Origin: Sodalis sp. dw_96
GTDB taxonomy: Bacteria > Pseudomonadota > Gammaproteobacteria > Enterobacterales > Enterobacteriaceae
Length of the DNA: 64,000 bases
Direction: 5' to 3'
Assembly: GCF_018449575.1 (NCBI RefSeq)
Contig: NZ_JAAVUT010000001.1
Location: 620,001 to 684,000, forward strand
Position numbers and translations under genes: made by a program
The notes under the pieces: model-generated
What the model saw: only the letters and a program-made list of their open reading frames with translations
Database searches by the model: none
What the model was told of the DNA's origin: nothing
Part shown: positions 1 to 9,076 of the stretch, piece after piece
Numbering within the stretch: position 1 is the stretch's first letter
Layout of the letters: every line of letters begins with the position of its first letter

Positions 1-1275
1 CCATCGCGTAACCAGGCGCCCGAGCCTGCGACGCCGGATCAAACCACTGCCGCCATTCATCATATTCAGGTTAAACAAGCGTTTATTGAACGTGGCACGC
101 CCCAGTTTATGCGGCTGACATTGGCGCTTTTTTCCGCCGGGTTGGCGACGTTCGCCCTGCTCTACTGCGTTCAGCCCATTTTGCCGGTCTTGTCACAGGA
201 TTTCGGCGTATCGCCGGCCACCAGCAGTTTGTCACTCTCGGTGTCCACCGGCTTGATGGCGCTGGGACTTTTGCTGACCGGCCCGTTGTCCGATGCCGTC
301 GGCCGCAAATCGGTGATGGTGGTGGCGCTAATGCTTGCGGCAATATTTACCCTGGTGAGCGCGTTTATGACCAGTTGGCAGGGAATTCTGATTGTCCGCG
401 CGTTAGTGGGGTTATCATTAAGCGGTGTGGCGGCGGTGGCGATGACCTACCTGAGTGAAGAGATCCACCCCAGCGTGGTGGCCTTTTCCATGGGGCTGTA
501 TATCAGCGGCAACTCCATAGGCGGCATGAGCGGCCGCTTATTAAGCGGGGTATTGACCGACTTTTTTTCCTGGCGCATCGCCATCGGGGTTATAGGCCTG
601 TTATCACTGGCCAGTGCCGTGATGTTTTGGCGGATTCTCCCCACATCACGTCATTTTCGCGCGTCTTCCCTAAGGCCCCATACCCTGGCCATTAATTTTC
701 GGCTGCAGTTTCGTGACGCGGGTTTGCCGATGCTGTTCGCCGAAGGTTTTTTGTTGATGGGCGCCTTTGTTACGCTGTTCAATTATATAGGTTATCGACT
801 GCTGGCGGCGCCCTGGTTCCTTAGCCAGGCGGTAGTGGGACTGCTGTCGGTGGTGTATCTCACCGGCACTTACAGCTCACCCAAGGCCGGCGCCCTGACC
901 GCCCGCTACGGCCGCGGTCCGGTGTTGATGGTGTCGATTCTGATTATGCTGGCGGGCCTGCTGGTAACGTGGTTTGATTCCCTGATTATCATCCTTATCG
1001 GCATGATGCTGTTCACCGCCGGCTTTTTCGCCGCCCACTCCACCGCCAGCGGCTGGATTGGCCGTCGCGCGCGTCGCGCCAAAGGGCAGGCATCCTCCCT
1101 CTATCTGTTCTGCTATTATGTCGGCTCTAGCACCGCCGGTACGGTGGGAGGATTTTTCTGGCACAGTTTCGCCTGGACCGGCGTGGTGCTCTTCCTGTCT
1201 TGTCTGTTGCTGATAGCTCTGTTTGTCGCCCGCCGTTTGCGTAACTTGCCTGTGTTGCACGCGACTTCTTTGTAA
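1..1275 (+). CDS. ynfM: MFS transporter, YnfM family (5' end outside window)
   Basis: Inner-membrane major facilitator transporter, a proton-driven exporter of unknown substrate. The reading frame is open from base 1, and the first visible Met (base 109) lies inside a segment conserved in E. coli YnfM (RGTPQFMR), so the true start is upstream and the gene is partial. About 12 hydrophobic segments are visible, and the MFS loop 2-3 motif GPLSDAVGRK follows TM2. Similarity to YnfM continues through SEEIHPS, GLYISGNSIGG and the C-terminal GQASSLYLF region. In E. coli about ten genes separate ynfM from tus; here tus follows directly. Family assignment is firm; substrate is not known. Confidence 0.92.
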   Translation, partial: PSRNQAPEPATPDQTTAAIHHIQVKQAFIERGTPQFMRLTLALFSAGLATFALLYCVQPILPVLSQDFGVSPATSSLSLSVSTGLMALGLLLTGPLSDAVGRKSVMVVALMLAAIFTLVSAFMTSWQGILIVRALVGLSLSGVAAVAMTYLSEEIHPSVVAFSMGLYISGNSIGGMSGRLLSGVLTDFFSWRIAIGVIGLLSLASAVMFWRILPTSRHFRASSLRPHTLAINFRLQFRDAGLPMLFAEGFLLMGAFVTLFNYIGYRLLAAPWFLSQAVVGLLSVVYLTGTYSSPKAGALTARYGRGPVLMVSILIMLAGLLVTWFDSLIIILIGMMLFTAGFFAAHSTASGWIGRRARRAKGQASSLYLFCYYVGSSTAGTVGGFFWHSFAWTGVVLFLSCLLLIALFVARRLRNLPVLHATSL

Positions 1276-1318
1276 AAGTCACCAAGGTCTCGCTGCCAGA
1301 AGAAGATAATTCTGGTGG

Positions 1319-1346
1319 TTGAAGCCGATTGGGGGCATGGTATATA
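1319..1346 (+). promoter_or_regulatory. Candidate sigma70 promoter of tus
   Basis: TTGAAG (1319-1324) and TATATA (1341-1346) are separated by 16 bases. The predicted transcription start, near 1353, falls inside the Ter core, so bound Tus would block its own promoter, as known for E. coli tus. Confidence 0.55.
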
Positions 1347-1365
1347 TGTATGTTGTAACTAAGGC
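1345..1365 (+). promoter_or_regulatory. Replication termination (Ter) site, TerB-like
   Basis: GTATGTTGTAACTAAGG at 1348-1364 matches the E. coli TerB core GTATGTTGTAACTAAAG at all but one position (A to G at 1363). The G at 1348 corresponds to the conserved GC(6) pair whose cytosine is trapped by Tus. That end is the fork-blocking face, so forks travelling left to right (rising coordinates) should be arrested and leftward forks should pass. It lies just upstream of tus, as TerB does. The AAGG at its right end is also the only ribosome-site-like sequence near the tus start. Confidence 0.9.
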
Positions 1366-1375
1366 AATCCCTCTT

Positions 1376-2308
1376 ATGCGCCCATTGGACCTGATAGCCC
1401 GACTAAATGAGAATTTCACCCAGTTGCAAGAACGCCTGACGGATTTACAATCCCTGCTCACTGACGCACACTGGCTGACCGGGCGGGTATTTGAATTACC
1501 GGAAGTGGAGAAAGGCCGGGAGCATGACCCCGTCACGGACATTCCGGTTATTCAGCATCTGGGGCCGCTGGCCCTCAGCCGGGGATTAAACCATTTCCAA
1601 CGGATGTTTATCTACCATCAAAATCAAAACAGCAGCGCCAAGGCGGCCATACGCCTGCCCGGCGCCCTGTGTTTTGACGTCGATGAACCGATGCTGGCGG
1701 ACGTGCTGGCGCTGACGGCACAAATTAACGGCCTGAAGGCCGAGCTGACCCATATGATTACCGTGGAATCGGCATTGCCTCCCGAACAGCGTTTCGAGTT
1801 TGTCCATACGCACCTGCGCGGGTTGAAAACCCTGAGCGCCTATCGGGCATTGCAGGTTATCGTCGATCCCTGGAGCGTGCGCTTTGGTTGGGCCAATAAG
1901 CAGATCATAAAAAACCTGACCCGGGAGGAAGTGTTGGTTATGCTGAAAAAAAGCCTGGAGGCCGGCCGTGCGGTTCCGCCTTACAGTAAAGAACAGTGGA
2001 GCGAAAAAATCAGGCAGGAGATGGATGTTATCGGTAAACTGCCGCCGGATATTCCATTGAAAATAAAGCGCCCGGTGAAGGTGCAGCCCATCGCCCGGGT
2101 GTGGTATCAGGAACAGCAGCGGCAAATTCAGTACGCCTGCCCTTCCCCGCTTATAGTCTTGTGCCGACGGCGTTCAGGGGCGCCGGTGCCGCAGTTGGGT
2201 GAGTTAACCGACTATCATCGCGACGGCATACGGCATAAATACAAACCGGCCTCACGGCCGGCGCATATCATTATCGAGCGATTGCATTTGTACGTCGTTG
2301 AAGACTGA
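1376..2308 (+). CDS. tus: DNA replication terminus site-binding protein Tus
   Basis: Monomeric protein that binds Ter sites and halts the replicative helicase from one side. The 310-residue product is the length of E. coli Tus (309). Conserved blocks include SSKAAIRLPGALC, VHTHLRGLKTL (holding the His that receives the flipped cytosine of Ter), RFGWANKQIIKNL, the basic segment KIKRPVKVQPIARVWY and the C-terminal RLHLYV. Start 1376 (MRPLDLIARLN) is chosen by alignment with E. coli; an in-frame extension to 1319 would run across the promoter and Ter site. Bound Tus is expected to repress its own transcription. It is convergent with fumC. Confidence 0.97.
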   Translation: MRPLDLIARLNENFTQLQERLTDLQSLLTDAHWLTGRVFELPEVEKGREHDPVTDIPVIQHLGPLALSRGLNHFQRMFIYHQNQNSSAKAAIRLPGALCFDVDEPMLADVLALTAQINGLKAELTHMITVESALPPEQRFEFVHTHLRGLKTLSAYRALQVIVDPWSVRFGWANKQIIKNLTREEVLVMLKKSLEAGRAVPPYSKEQWSEKIRQEMDVIGKLPPDIPLKIKRPVKVQPIARVWYQEQQRQIQYACPSPLIVLCRRRSGAPVPQLGELTDYHRDGIRHKYKPASRPAHIIIERLHLYVVED

Positions 2309-2379
2309 TCCCTAAAGCTTCAGACGCATCGTGATATGACCCGAAGCTTTGATGAATTGTCCTGTTTTGTCGGGGCCGG

Positions 2380-3780
2380 CTAGTTTTTAAGACTGCCCAC
2401 CATATCTTCCGGCCGGACCCATTGATCGAACTCTTCTTCGGTCAGATACCCCAGCTTCAATGCGGAAGCCTTTAAGGTCAATCCCTCTTTGTGGGCTTTT
2501 TTGGCAATTTCCGCCGATTTGTCATAACCGATATGGGTATTGAGGGCGGTCACCAGCATCAGGGATTCATTCAACAACTGATCGATGCGAGGCCGGTTAG
2601 GCTCGATGCCCACGGCGCAGTGGCGGGTAAAGCTGTCAATGCCGTCCGCCAGCAGCCGTACCGATTGCAGGAAATTATGAATGATCATCGGCCGATAGAC
2701 ATTTAATTCAAAATTACCCGAGGCGCCGCCGATATTCACCGCCGTGTCGTTGCCGATAACCTGGCAACACAGCATGGTCATGGCTTCGCACTGGGTAGGA
2801 TTGACCTTGCCCGGCATAATGGAACTGCCCGGCTCGTTCTCGGGGATGCTGATTTCGCCGATACCGCAACGGGGGCCGGAAGCCAGCCAGCGCACATCGT
2901 TGGCGATTTTCATCATCGATGCCGCCAGTCCTTTCAGCGAGCCGTGGCCGTGAACCAACGCGTCGCAGGTGCCCAGCGCCTCGAACTTATTGGGGGCGGT
3001 GACAAAAGGATGTCCGGTGAGCTCAGCCAAGGCTTTCGCCACCCGCACCGCGTACTCCGGATGAGTGTTCAGGCCGGTGCCCACCGCGGTACCCCCCAGG
3101 GCCAGCTCGCATAAATGGGGTATGCTCTGCTCGATATGAGTGAGGCTGTGATCCAGCATCGATACCCAGCCGGAGATTTCCTGCCCCAGGGTCAAGGGAG
3201 TGGCATCCTGTAAATGGGTGCGGCCAATCTTGACGATATCGTTAAAAGCAGCGGATTTTTGCCCTAAAACCTCTCTTAACGCATTGATCTTGGGGAGCAG
3301 GTGTTCGCGTAGGGCGATTACCGCCGCCACATGCATGGCGGTGGGAAAGACGTCGTTCGAACTCTGGCTTTTATTGACGTCGTCATTGGGATGGACCAGG
3401 CGTCCCTCGCCGCCGCGCCGACCGCCCAAAAGCTCACTGGCGCGATTGGCCAGAACTTCATTCATGTTCATGTTGCTTTGAGTGCCGGAACCGGTTTGCC
3501 AGATAGCCAGCGGAAATTCGTCCGGGTGCTTATGGGCCAACACTTCGTCCGCCGCGCGGATAATGGCGTCGGCGCGATCGGCGGGCAACAGGCCCAAATC
3601 TTTGTTGACCTGCGCGGCCGCGCGTTTGGTTTGGGCCAGCGCGGCAATCAGGGCCGGCGGCATCTTTTCACTGGATATACGGAAGTGCTCGAGGGAGCGC
3701 TGGGTTTGCGCCCCCCACAAACGTTCGGCCGGTACTTCGATCGGTCCCATGGAATCTTTTTCGACGCGGGTAGCTGTCAT
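2380..3780 (-). CDS. fumC: Class II fumarate hydratase FumC
   Basis: Cytosolic TCA-cycle enzyme interconverting fumarate and L-malate; iron-independent and therefore stable under oxidative stress. The product is 466 residues (E. coli 467). The fumarase/aspartase signature [11 protein letters not shown] lies near residue 318, the catalytic His in [16 protein letters not shown] near 188, and the substrate loop in [14 protein letters not shown] near 100. The start follows an AGGAGG site. In E. coli fumA is next to it; here no fumA exists between fumC and manA. It diverges from manA with 155 bases between them. Confidence 0.98.
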   Translation of the reverse strand: MTATRVEKDSMGPIEVPAERLWGAQTQRSLEHFRISSEKMPPALIAALAQTKRAAAQVNKDLGLLPADRADAIIRAADEVLAHKHPDEFPLAIWQTGSGTQSNMNMNEVLANRASELLGGRRGGEGRLVHPNDDVNKSQSSNDVFPTAMHVAAVIALREHLLPKINALREVLGQKSAAFNDIVKIGRTHLQDATPLTLGQEISGWVSMLDHSLTHIEQSIPHLCELALGGTAVGTGLNTHPEYAVRVAKALAELTGHPFVTAPNKFEALGTCDALVHGHGSLKGLAASMMKIANDVRWLASGPRCGIGEISIPENEPGSSIMPGKVNPTQCEAMTMLCCQVIGNDTAVNIGGASGNFELNVYRPMIIHNFLQSVRLLADGIDSFTRHCAVGIEPNRPRIDQLLNESLMLVTALNTHIGYDKSAEIAKKAHKEGLTLKASALKLGYLTEEEFDQWVRPEDMVGSLKN

Positions 3781-3935
3781 TGATGCCTCCTGGTATTCTT
3801 CCTATTGATCAATATCCTGCCCGGCAACGGTTCCAAGCCTACGCCGGACATTGATAGTATAGTGCCGCAGAAAAGCTTACCATTATGCGACCGGCTCGCG
3901 ATAATACATTTAGGATCCAGTAAGGGCAGTTAACA

Positions 3936-5111
3936 ATGAAAAAAATGTTCAACTCTGTTCAGCATTACGCCTGGGGCAGTAAGGATGCCTTATCCAGACT
4001 GTACGGTATAGCCAATCCGGACAAGGCGCCGATGGCGGAGCTTTGGATGGGCGCGCACCCGAAAAGCAGTTCCAGAATAAGCGATGAACAGGGACATGAT
4101 ATCAGCCTGAGGGATTACATTGCCCGGCAACCGGCGGCGTCTCTGGGAAAGGCGGTGGCCGATCGTTTCGGTGAACTGCCGTTTTTGTTCAAGGTACTGT
4201 GCGCCCAAGAGCCGTTGTCCATTCAGGTTCATCCGAGCAAATCCGCCGCCGAACGGGGTTTCGAGCTGGAAAACCGACGGGGTATCCCACTTGATGCCGC
4301 CAATCGCAATTACAAGGATCCCAACCATAAGCCCGAATTGGTTTTTGCCCTGACGCCCTTTCAGGCCATGAACGGTTTTCGCGAGCTGTCATCAATGGTT
4401 TCCCTGTTGCAGCCGGTGGCCGGCGCACATCCTTCCATCGCCGCGTTTTTGCAGCACCCTGACGCTTCACATCTGGCGGGGCTGTTCGGCGACTTGCTGA
4501 GTATGGCCGGAGAGGAAAAATCACTGGCCCTGGATATCCTGAAAAATGCCCTGGCCCATCAGCACGGCGAGCCGTGGGACACCATTCGGATAATTGCCGA
4601 TGATTATCCGGATGACAGCGGTTTGTTCTCCCCTTTGCTGCTCAACGTGATTACCCTGCAACCCGGCCAGGCCATGTTCCTCTATGCCGAAACGCCCCAC
4701 GCCTATCTACACGGCGTGGCGCTGGAAGTCATGGCCAATTCGGATAATGTGCTGCGGGCCGGCCTGACGCCGAAATACATTGATGTGCCTGAATTATTGG
4801 CAAATGTGAAGTTTATCGCCAAACCCCGGGAGGAATTGCTGACCCAGCCGAACGGCGGCGGCGCCGCCCTGCGCTTCCCCATTCCGGTGGAGGATTTCGC
4901 TTTTTCACTGCATAACCTGTCCCCGCGCCCCCAGGCGCTGGCGCAGGACAGCGCGGCCATTCTGTTTTGTGTCGAAGGCCAGGCGGTGCTGGAAAAAGAC
5001 GGTCATTCCCTGCGGCTTAACGCCGGTGAATCGGCCTTTATCAGCGCGTCGGAATCGCCGGTTAACGCCAGCGGCACCGGCAGATTGGCCCGGGTTTTTA
5101 ACGAACTTTGA
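3936..5111 (+). CDS. manA: Mannose-6-phosphate isomerase, class I
   Basis: Zinc enzyme interconverting fructose-6-phosphate and mannose-6-phosphate, feeding mannose use and GDP-mannose synthesis. The 391-residue product matches E. coli ManA length. Zinc-site segments are visible: LSIQVHPSK (Gln and His ligands, near 97-99), HKPELVFAL (Glu near 134) and ETPHAYLHG (His near 255), followed by the signature NSDNVLRAGLTPKYIDVPELL region. It is monocistronic and diverges from fumC. Confidence 0.97.
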   Translation: MKKMFNSVQHYAWGSKDALSRLYGIANPDKAPMAELWMGAHPKSSSRISDEQGHDISLRDYIARQPAASLGKAVADRFGELPFLFKVLCAQEPLSIQVHPSKSAAERGFELENRRGIPLDAANRNYKDPNHKPELVFALTPFQAMNGFRELSSMVSLLQPVAGAHPSIAAFLQHPDASHLAGLFGDLLSMAGEEKSLALDILKNALAHQHGEPWDTIRIIADDYPDDSGLFSPLLLNVITLQPGQAMFLYAETPHAYLHGVALEVMANSDNVLRAGLTPKYIDVPELLANVKFIAKPREELLTQPNGGGAALRFPIPVEDFAFSLHNLSPRPQALAQDSAAILFCVEGQAVLEKDGHSLRLNAGESAFISASESPVNASGTGRLARVFNEL

Positions 5112-5130
5112 CGGCTATTCCGCCAGGAAC

Positions 5131-5166
5131 GCCAACGCACCCGCAGCTTGAAGTATGACGGGTATA
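5131..5166. repeat. Half ERIC element
   Basis: The sequence from GCCAACGCACC to the end TATGACGGGTATA matches one terminal arm of the ERIC consensus. The rest of the element is missing. It lies between manA and ydgA, close to where a ydgA promoter is expected. Confidence 0.75.
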
Positions 5167-5251
5167 ATGCTGCTATTATTAATTGCAGGGTTCGTTTATT
5201 GGCGCGTTATAACAACTTGGAATGGGAAATAATAATAAGGATGAATCGACA

Positions 5252-6775
5252 ATGAGAAAATCACTTATCGCGGTCGGCGTTATTGTCATATTGGGCGCGG
5301 CATGGACAGGCGCGGCCTGGTATACCGGCAAACAGTTTGAACAGCGGCTGCCCGCTCTGCTGGATGAAGCCAACGCCCGCATCAAAACCGCATTCCCCGA
5401 AGCCGGGGTGAAACTGGCGGTTCAAGATTACCACCGGGCGCTGTTCTCCAGCCGGCTGAATGTGGTTTTACTGTCGGACGGCAGCACCGGCGACAATAAG
5501 CCGTTAAAACCTGGTGATCAACTGGTCCTTAATGAAATTGTCGACCACGGTCCTTTTCCGTTCGCTCAGCTGAAAAAAGGCGTGTTTATCCCCAGCATGG
5601 CGTCGGTCCAGAGCCGGCTGGCCGAGACCCCGTTCGTCAAGCCGCTTATAGAAGCCAGCCAGGGTAAATCACCGGTATCCGCCGTTACCCGCGTCGGCTA
5701 TAACGGCGATACGGTGTCGGTCATCGATTTCGCCCCCCTCGATTATAAAGATGCCGATTCGCTGATTCGCTCCAGCGGCGGCAGTTTGAACGCCGCCATC
5801 GATCACGATCTGAACAAGGTCACTCTCGCCGGCGCCCTTTCCAGCCTGGTGGTGGCGGGAGAAAGTCAATTCCAGCAGCGTGAGCAGGTGACGCTGCATG
5901 ATGTGAGCATCGACAGCGATACCCACAAGGGTAAACAGGGTTACAGCATCGGCGACAATACCCTCAAGGTAAAATCGCTGATTTACAACCTTGACGGCAA
6001 AGACATGCTCAATACCGACAATCTGTCCCAGGTGACCACCGCCAACGAAGATGGCGATAGGCTCAATGTGCAGGTCGCCTACAGCCTGGATATGCTGCAT
6101 GTGCAGGGACAGGAGTTCGGTTCCGGCAAATTGATCATCAAGCTGTCCAATCTTGACGCCAAGGCCATCGCCCAATTCAGCGACCAGTATCATAATCAGG
6201 TGCAGCAAATCATGCAGCAGACCGGCGCCGCCGATCCGGCTGCGCAGCAGGAGCAGATTACCCAAGCGTTGATCAATAATCTGCCGGTGGCGCTTAAGGG
6301 CAACCCCTATTTATCCATTTCGCCCCTGAGCTGGAAAAACAGCAAAGGAGAAAGCGCCTTCAACCTGACGCTGAACGTCAACGATCCGTCCCAGCTGCAG
6401 CCGGGCACGCCGGCGACGACGCCGGAACTGCAATTGGCGCGTTTCGTCAATAAACTTGATGCCAAGCTGACCATTCCGCTGGATATGGCCACCGAATTGA
6501 CCACTCAGTTCGCTAAAATCCAGGGCTACAACGCCGACGAAGCGCAAAAGCTGGCTAAACAGCAGGTACAGGGATTGGCCGCCATGGGCCAGATGTTCAA
6601 ATTGACCACCGTGGATGATAATGTTCTCAGCAGCAGCTTTCATTATTCCGACAATCAGGTGAATTTGAACGGACAGAAGATGTCCCTGCAGAACTTTTTG
6701 GGGCTATTCGGCCTGTTCGGCGCTCCGGACAGCTCGACGCAGCCGGTACAGCCCCAGGCCGTGCCGCAGCCTTAA
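5252..6775 (+). CDS. ydgA: YdgA family protein (DUF945)
   Basis: Large periplasm-facing protein of the DUF945 family, exact role unknown. The 507-residue product has an N-terminal signal anchor (SLIAVGVIVILGAAWTGAAW) followed by a long soluble region and a Gln/Pro-rich tail, as in E. coli YdgA (502). Start 5252 (MRKSLIAVG) aligns with E. coli, with AAGG 11 bases upstream; an earlier ATG at 5222 in the same frame has no support. The manA-ydgA-add order is conserved in E. coli, where other genes intervene before add. Confidence 0.9.
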   Translation: MRKSLIAVGVIVILGAAWTGAAWYTGKQFEQRLPALLDEANARIKTAFPEAGVKLAVQDYHRALFSSRLNVVLLSDGSTGDNKPLKPGDQLVLNEIVDHGPFPFAQLKKGVFIPSMASVQSRLAETPFVKPLIEASQGKSPVSAVTRVGYNGDTVSVIDFAPLDYKDADSLIRSSGGSLNAAIDHDLNKVTLAGALSSLVVAGESQFQQREQVTLHDVSIDSDTHKGKQGYSIGDNTLKVKSLIYNLDGKDMLNTDNLSQVTTANEDGDRLNVQVAYSLDMLHVQGQEFGSGKLIIKLSNLDAKAIAQFSDQYHNQVQQIMQQTGAADPAAQQEQITQALINNLPVALKGNPYLSISPLSWKNSKGESAFNLTLNVNDPSQLQPGTPATTPELQLARFVNKLDAKLTIPLDMATELTTQFAKIQGYNADEAQKLAKQQVQGLAAMGQMFKLTTVDDNVLSSSFHYSDNQVNLNGQKMSLQNFLGLFGLFGAPDSSTQPVQPQAVPQP

Positions 6776-6790
6776 CGGCAAAGACAACAA

Positions 6791-6814
6791 GCCCCCGATC
6801 GCCTTATCGGGGGC
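6791..6814. terminator. GC-rich hairpin after ydgA
   Basis: GCCCCCGAT and ATCGGGGGC form a 9-bp perfect stem around a 6-base loop, 15 bases after the ydgA stop. No T run follows, so it is a weak terminator or an RNA-protecting hairpin. Confidence 0.45.
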
Positions 6815-6897
6815 CCAGCAACCTCATTTGACCCTCGCGGCGCCGATGACAGGGCGGATATGCCCATCATCCCCGCCTCGTTCGGAGACCCGCGCCC

Positions 6898-7920
6898 ATG
6901 ATTGACAAATCCTTGCCGTTAACCGATATCCATCGCCATCTGGACGGCAATATCCGCCCGCAAACCATATTGGAACTGGGACGCCAATTTGGATTGCCCC
7001 TGCCGGCGGACAACCTTGAGGAACTGCGTGAGTTTGTTCAGGTTACCCGCACCGAGCCGGATCTGGTGAGCTTTTTGCAAAAGCTGGATTGGGGCGTGGC
7101 GGTATTAGGTTCCCTGGATGCCTGCCGGCGCATCGCCTATGAAAACGTGGCCGATGCCGCGGCGCTGGGGTTGGATTATGCCGAACTGCGTTTTTCGCCC
7201 TACTATATGGCCATGAAACATCAGCTGCCGCTGCCGGGGGTGGTTGAAGCGGTGATAGACGGCGTGCGCGCCGGCTGTGACGACTTCGGCGTGGTGGTGC
7301 GTTTAATCGGCATATTAAGCAGAACCTTCGGCGAAGATGCCTGCACGCAGGAGCTGGATGCCATCCTGTCCGGCGGCGACGGCATTGTCGCCCTGGATTT
7401 GGCCGGTGACGAACTGGGTTTTCCAGGCAGCCTGTTTTTAAATCATTTCACCCGCGCCCGTGATGCGGGACTGCATATTACCGTTCATGCCGGCGAAGCC
7501 GCCGGGCCGGAGAGTATCTGGCAGGCCATTAATGAGCTGGGAGCCCAGCGCATCGGACACGGAGTGAAAGCCATTGAGGATCCCCGTCTGATGGATTTCC
7601 TGGCGCTGCACCGTATCGGCATTGAAAGCTGTCTTACGTCCAATGTACAAACCAGCACCGTGCTATCCCTTGAGCAGCATCCGCTGAAACGTTTTTTAGA
7701 CCACGGCATACTGGCTACTATCAATTCAGACGATCCGGCGGTTCAGGGCATCGATCTGGACTATGAGTATCGGGTGGCCGCGCCCCGGGCAGGTTTGAAC
7801 ACACAGCAAATCCGCACGGCCCAGCAAAACGGACTGGAGATCGCTTTTATAAGCACGGATGAAAAGCGAAAGATTTCAGCCAAATATCTAAGGCTATTGA
7901 TCAATAAAGAAACGGACTGA
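6898..7920 (+). CDS. add: Adenosine deaminase
   Basis: Converts (deoxy)adenosine to (deoxy)inosine in purine salvage, in the cytosol. The 340-residue product carries the zinc ligands in [10 protein letters not shown] (residues 8-17), HAGEA (near 198, His ligand plus the catalytic Glu region), [11 protein letters not shown] and the catalytic Asp pair in NSDDPAVQG (near 278). Length compares with 333 in E. coli; the extra residues are a changed C-terminus ([13 protein letters not shown]). It is preceded by about 120 bases with the ydgA hairpin and is probably transcribed alone. Confidence 0.97.
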   Translation: MIDKSLPLTDIHRHLDGNIRPQTILELGRQFGLPLPADNLEELREFVQVTRTEPDLVSFLQKLDWGVAVLGSLDACRRIAYENVADAAALGLDYAELRFSPYYMAMKHQLPLPGVVEAVIDGVRAGCDDFGVVVRLIGILSRTFGEDACTQELDAILSGGDGIVALDLAGDELGFPGSLFLNHFTRARDAGLHITVHAGEAAGPESIWQAINELGAQRIGHGVKAIEDPRLMDFLALHRIGIESCLTSNVQTSTVLSLEQHPLKRFLDHGILATINSDDPAVQGIDLDYEYRVAAPRAGLNTQQIRTAQQNGLEIAFISTDEKRKISAKYLRLLINKETD

Positions 7921-7991
7921 ATTAACCGCCACGGCTTCGGTCCTTTTGTTAATTTTAGGTCACGTCAATTGTCGATTTCTCAAAAGTCTTA

Positions 7992-9008
7992 TTATTCGAC
8001 CGGCGTGGTGCTTAGCGCGCTTTTCTCCCGCTGTGCCGCCTGCTTGCGGGCATACCGCGCCGCCAGCACCGCGCACACCATCAGCTGCACCTGGTGGAAG
8101 ATCATCAGCGGCAGCACCATGGTGCCCACCGCCGCCGCCGGGAATAAAACGTTGGCCATGGGAATACCGTTGGCCAGGCTCTTTTTGGAGCCGCAGAAGA
8201 CTATGGTTATCTCATCGGGGGTGCTGAAGCCGAGCAAACGGGCGGTCCAGGTATTGATCACCAGAACAATGGCCAGCATGATCAGTGAATACACCAGAAT
8301 CGACACCAGCGACCAGCCGGTGATTTGATGCCATATCCCCCCGACCACCGCTTCGCTGAAGGCGGTATAGACCACCAGCAATATTGATGACCGGTCAGTG
8401 ATATTAATCAGCTTTTTATGCCGGTTCACCCAGCCGCCAATCAGCGGCCGCGCCAGATGTCCCACCACAAAAGGCACCATCAACTGCAGGATGATTGAAC
8501 CGATGGCATGCAGGGTATTGTTCGATCCGCCCCCCTCCTGGGTTTTCATCAGCAGGCCCACCAGCACCGGTGATAAAAATACCCCCAGGATACTCGAGGC
8601 GGAGGCGCTGCAGATAGCCGCCGCCACGTTGCCGCCGGCCACCGAGGTAAAAGCGATGGCGGACTGTACGGTAGCGGGCAGCGCGCACAGATAAAGAAAG
8701 CCCAGGTAAACCGGCGTGGACAATAACGAAGGCTCAAAGACCTTCATGGCAAGACCGAGCAGCGGGAACAGGGCAAAAGTGCTGAGGAAAACCACCAAAT
8801 GCAAACGCCAATGGCTCATGCCGCCGATGATGGCGTCCCGGGACAGCTTGGCGCCGTGCATAAAAAAAAGTAAAGCGATGGCGGCGGTGGTGAGGTATTC
8901 AAACAGGGTTTTAAAAACGCCGCGGCAGGGAAAGAGAGAAGCCAGGATAACCACCGAAACCAACACCAACAGAAACTTATCAATACGTAAACGTTGCAAC
9001 CACGACAT
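7992..9008 (-). CDS. Bile acid:sodium symporter family transporter, YfeH-like
   Basis: Integral membrane protein of the BASS/SBF-like family with about 9-10 hydrophobic segments. Diagnostic stretches shared with E. coli YfeH are TTAAIALLFFMHGAKLSR, LPATVQSAIAFTS, GGNVAAAICSASASS and CGSKKSLANGIPMAN. The physiological substrate is unknown. Start 9008 (MSWLQRLRIDKF) matches the family better than the upstream 9029. It lies 68 bases after the ydgJ stop region on the same strand, so cotranscription with ydgJ is plausible. In E. coli yfeH is at another locus, so this is a position change. Confidence 0.88.
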   Translation of the reverse strand: MSWLQRLRIDKFLLVLVSVVILASLFPCRGVFKTLFEYLTTAAIALLFFMHGAKLSRDAIIGGMSHWRLHLVVFLSTFALFPLLGLAMKVFEPSLLSTPVYLGFLYLCALPATVQSAIAFTSVAGGNVAAAICSASASSILGVFLSPVLVGLLMKTQEGGGSNNTLHAIGSIILQLMVPFVVGHLARPLIGGWVNRHKKLINITDRSSILLVVYTAFSEAVVGGIWHQITGWSLVSILVYSLIMLAIVLVINTWTARLLGFSTPDEITIVFCGSKKSLANGIPMANVLFPAAAVGTMVLPLMIFHQVQLMVCAVLAARYARKQAAQREKSALSTTPVE

Positions 9009-9076
9009 GACAACTACCCTTACCATCATCCGAAACCAGGGCGATCGGCGGATCGCCCGAAACCCTTACCATGTCA

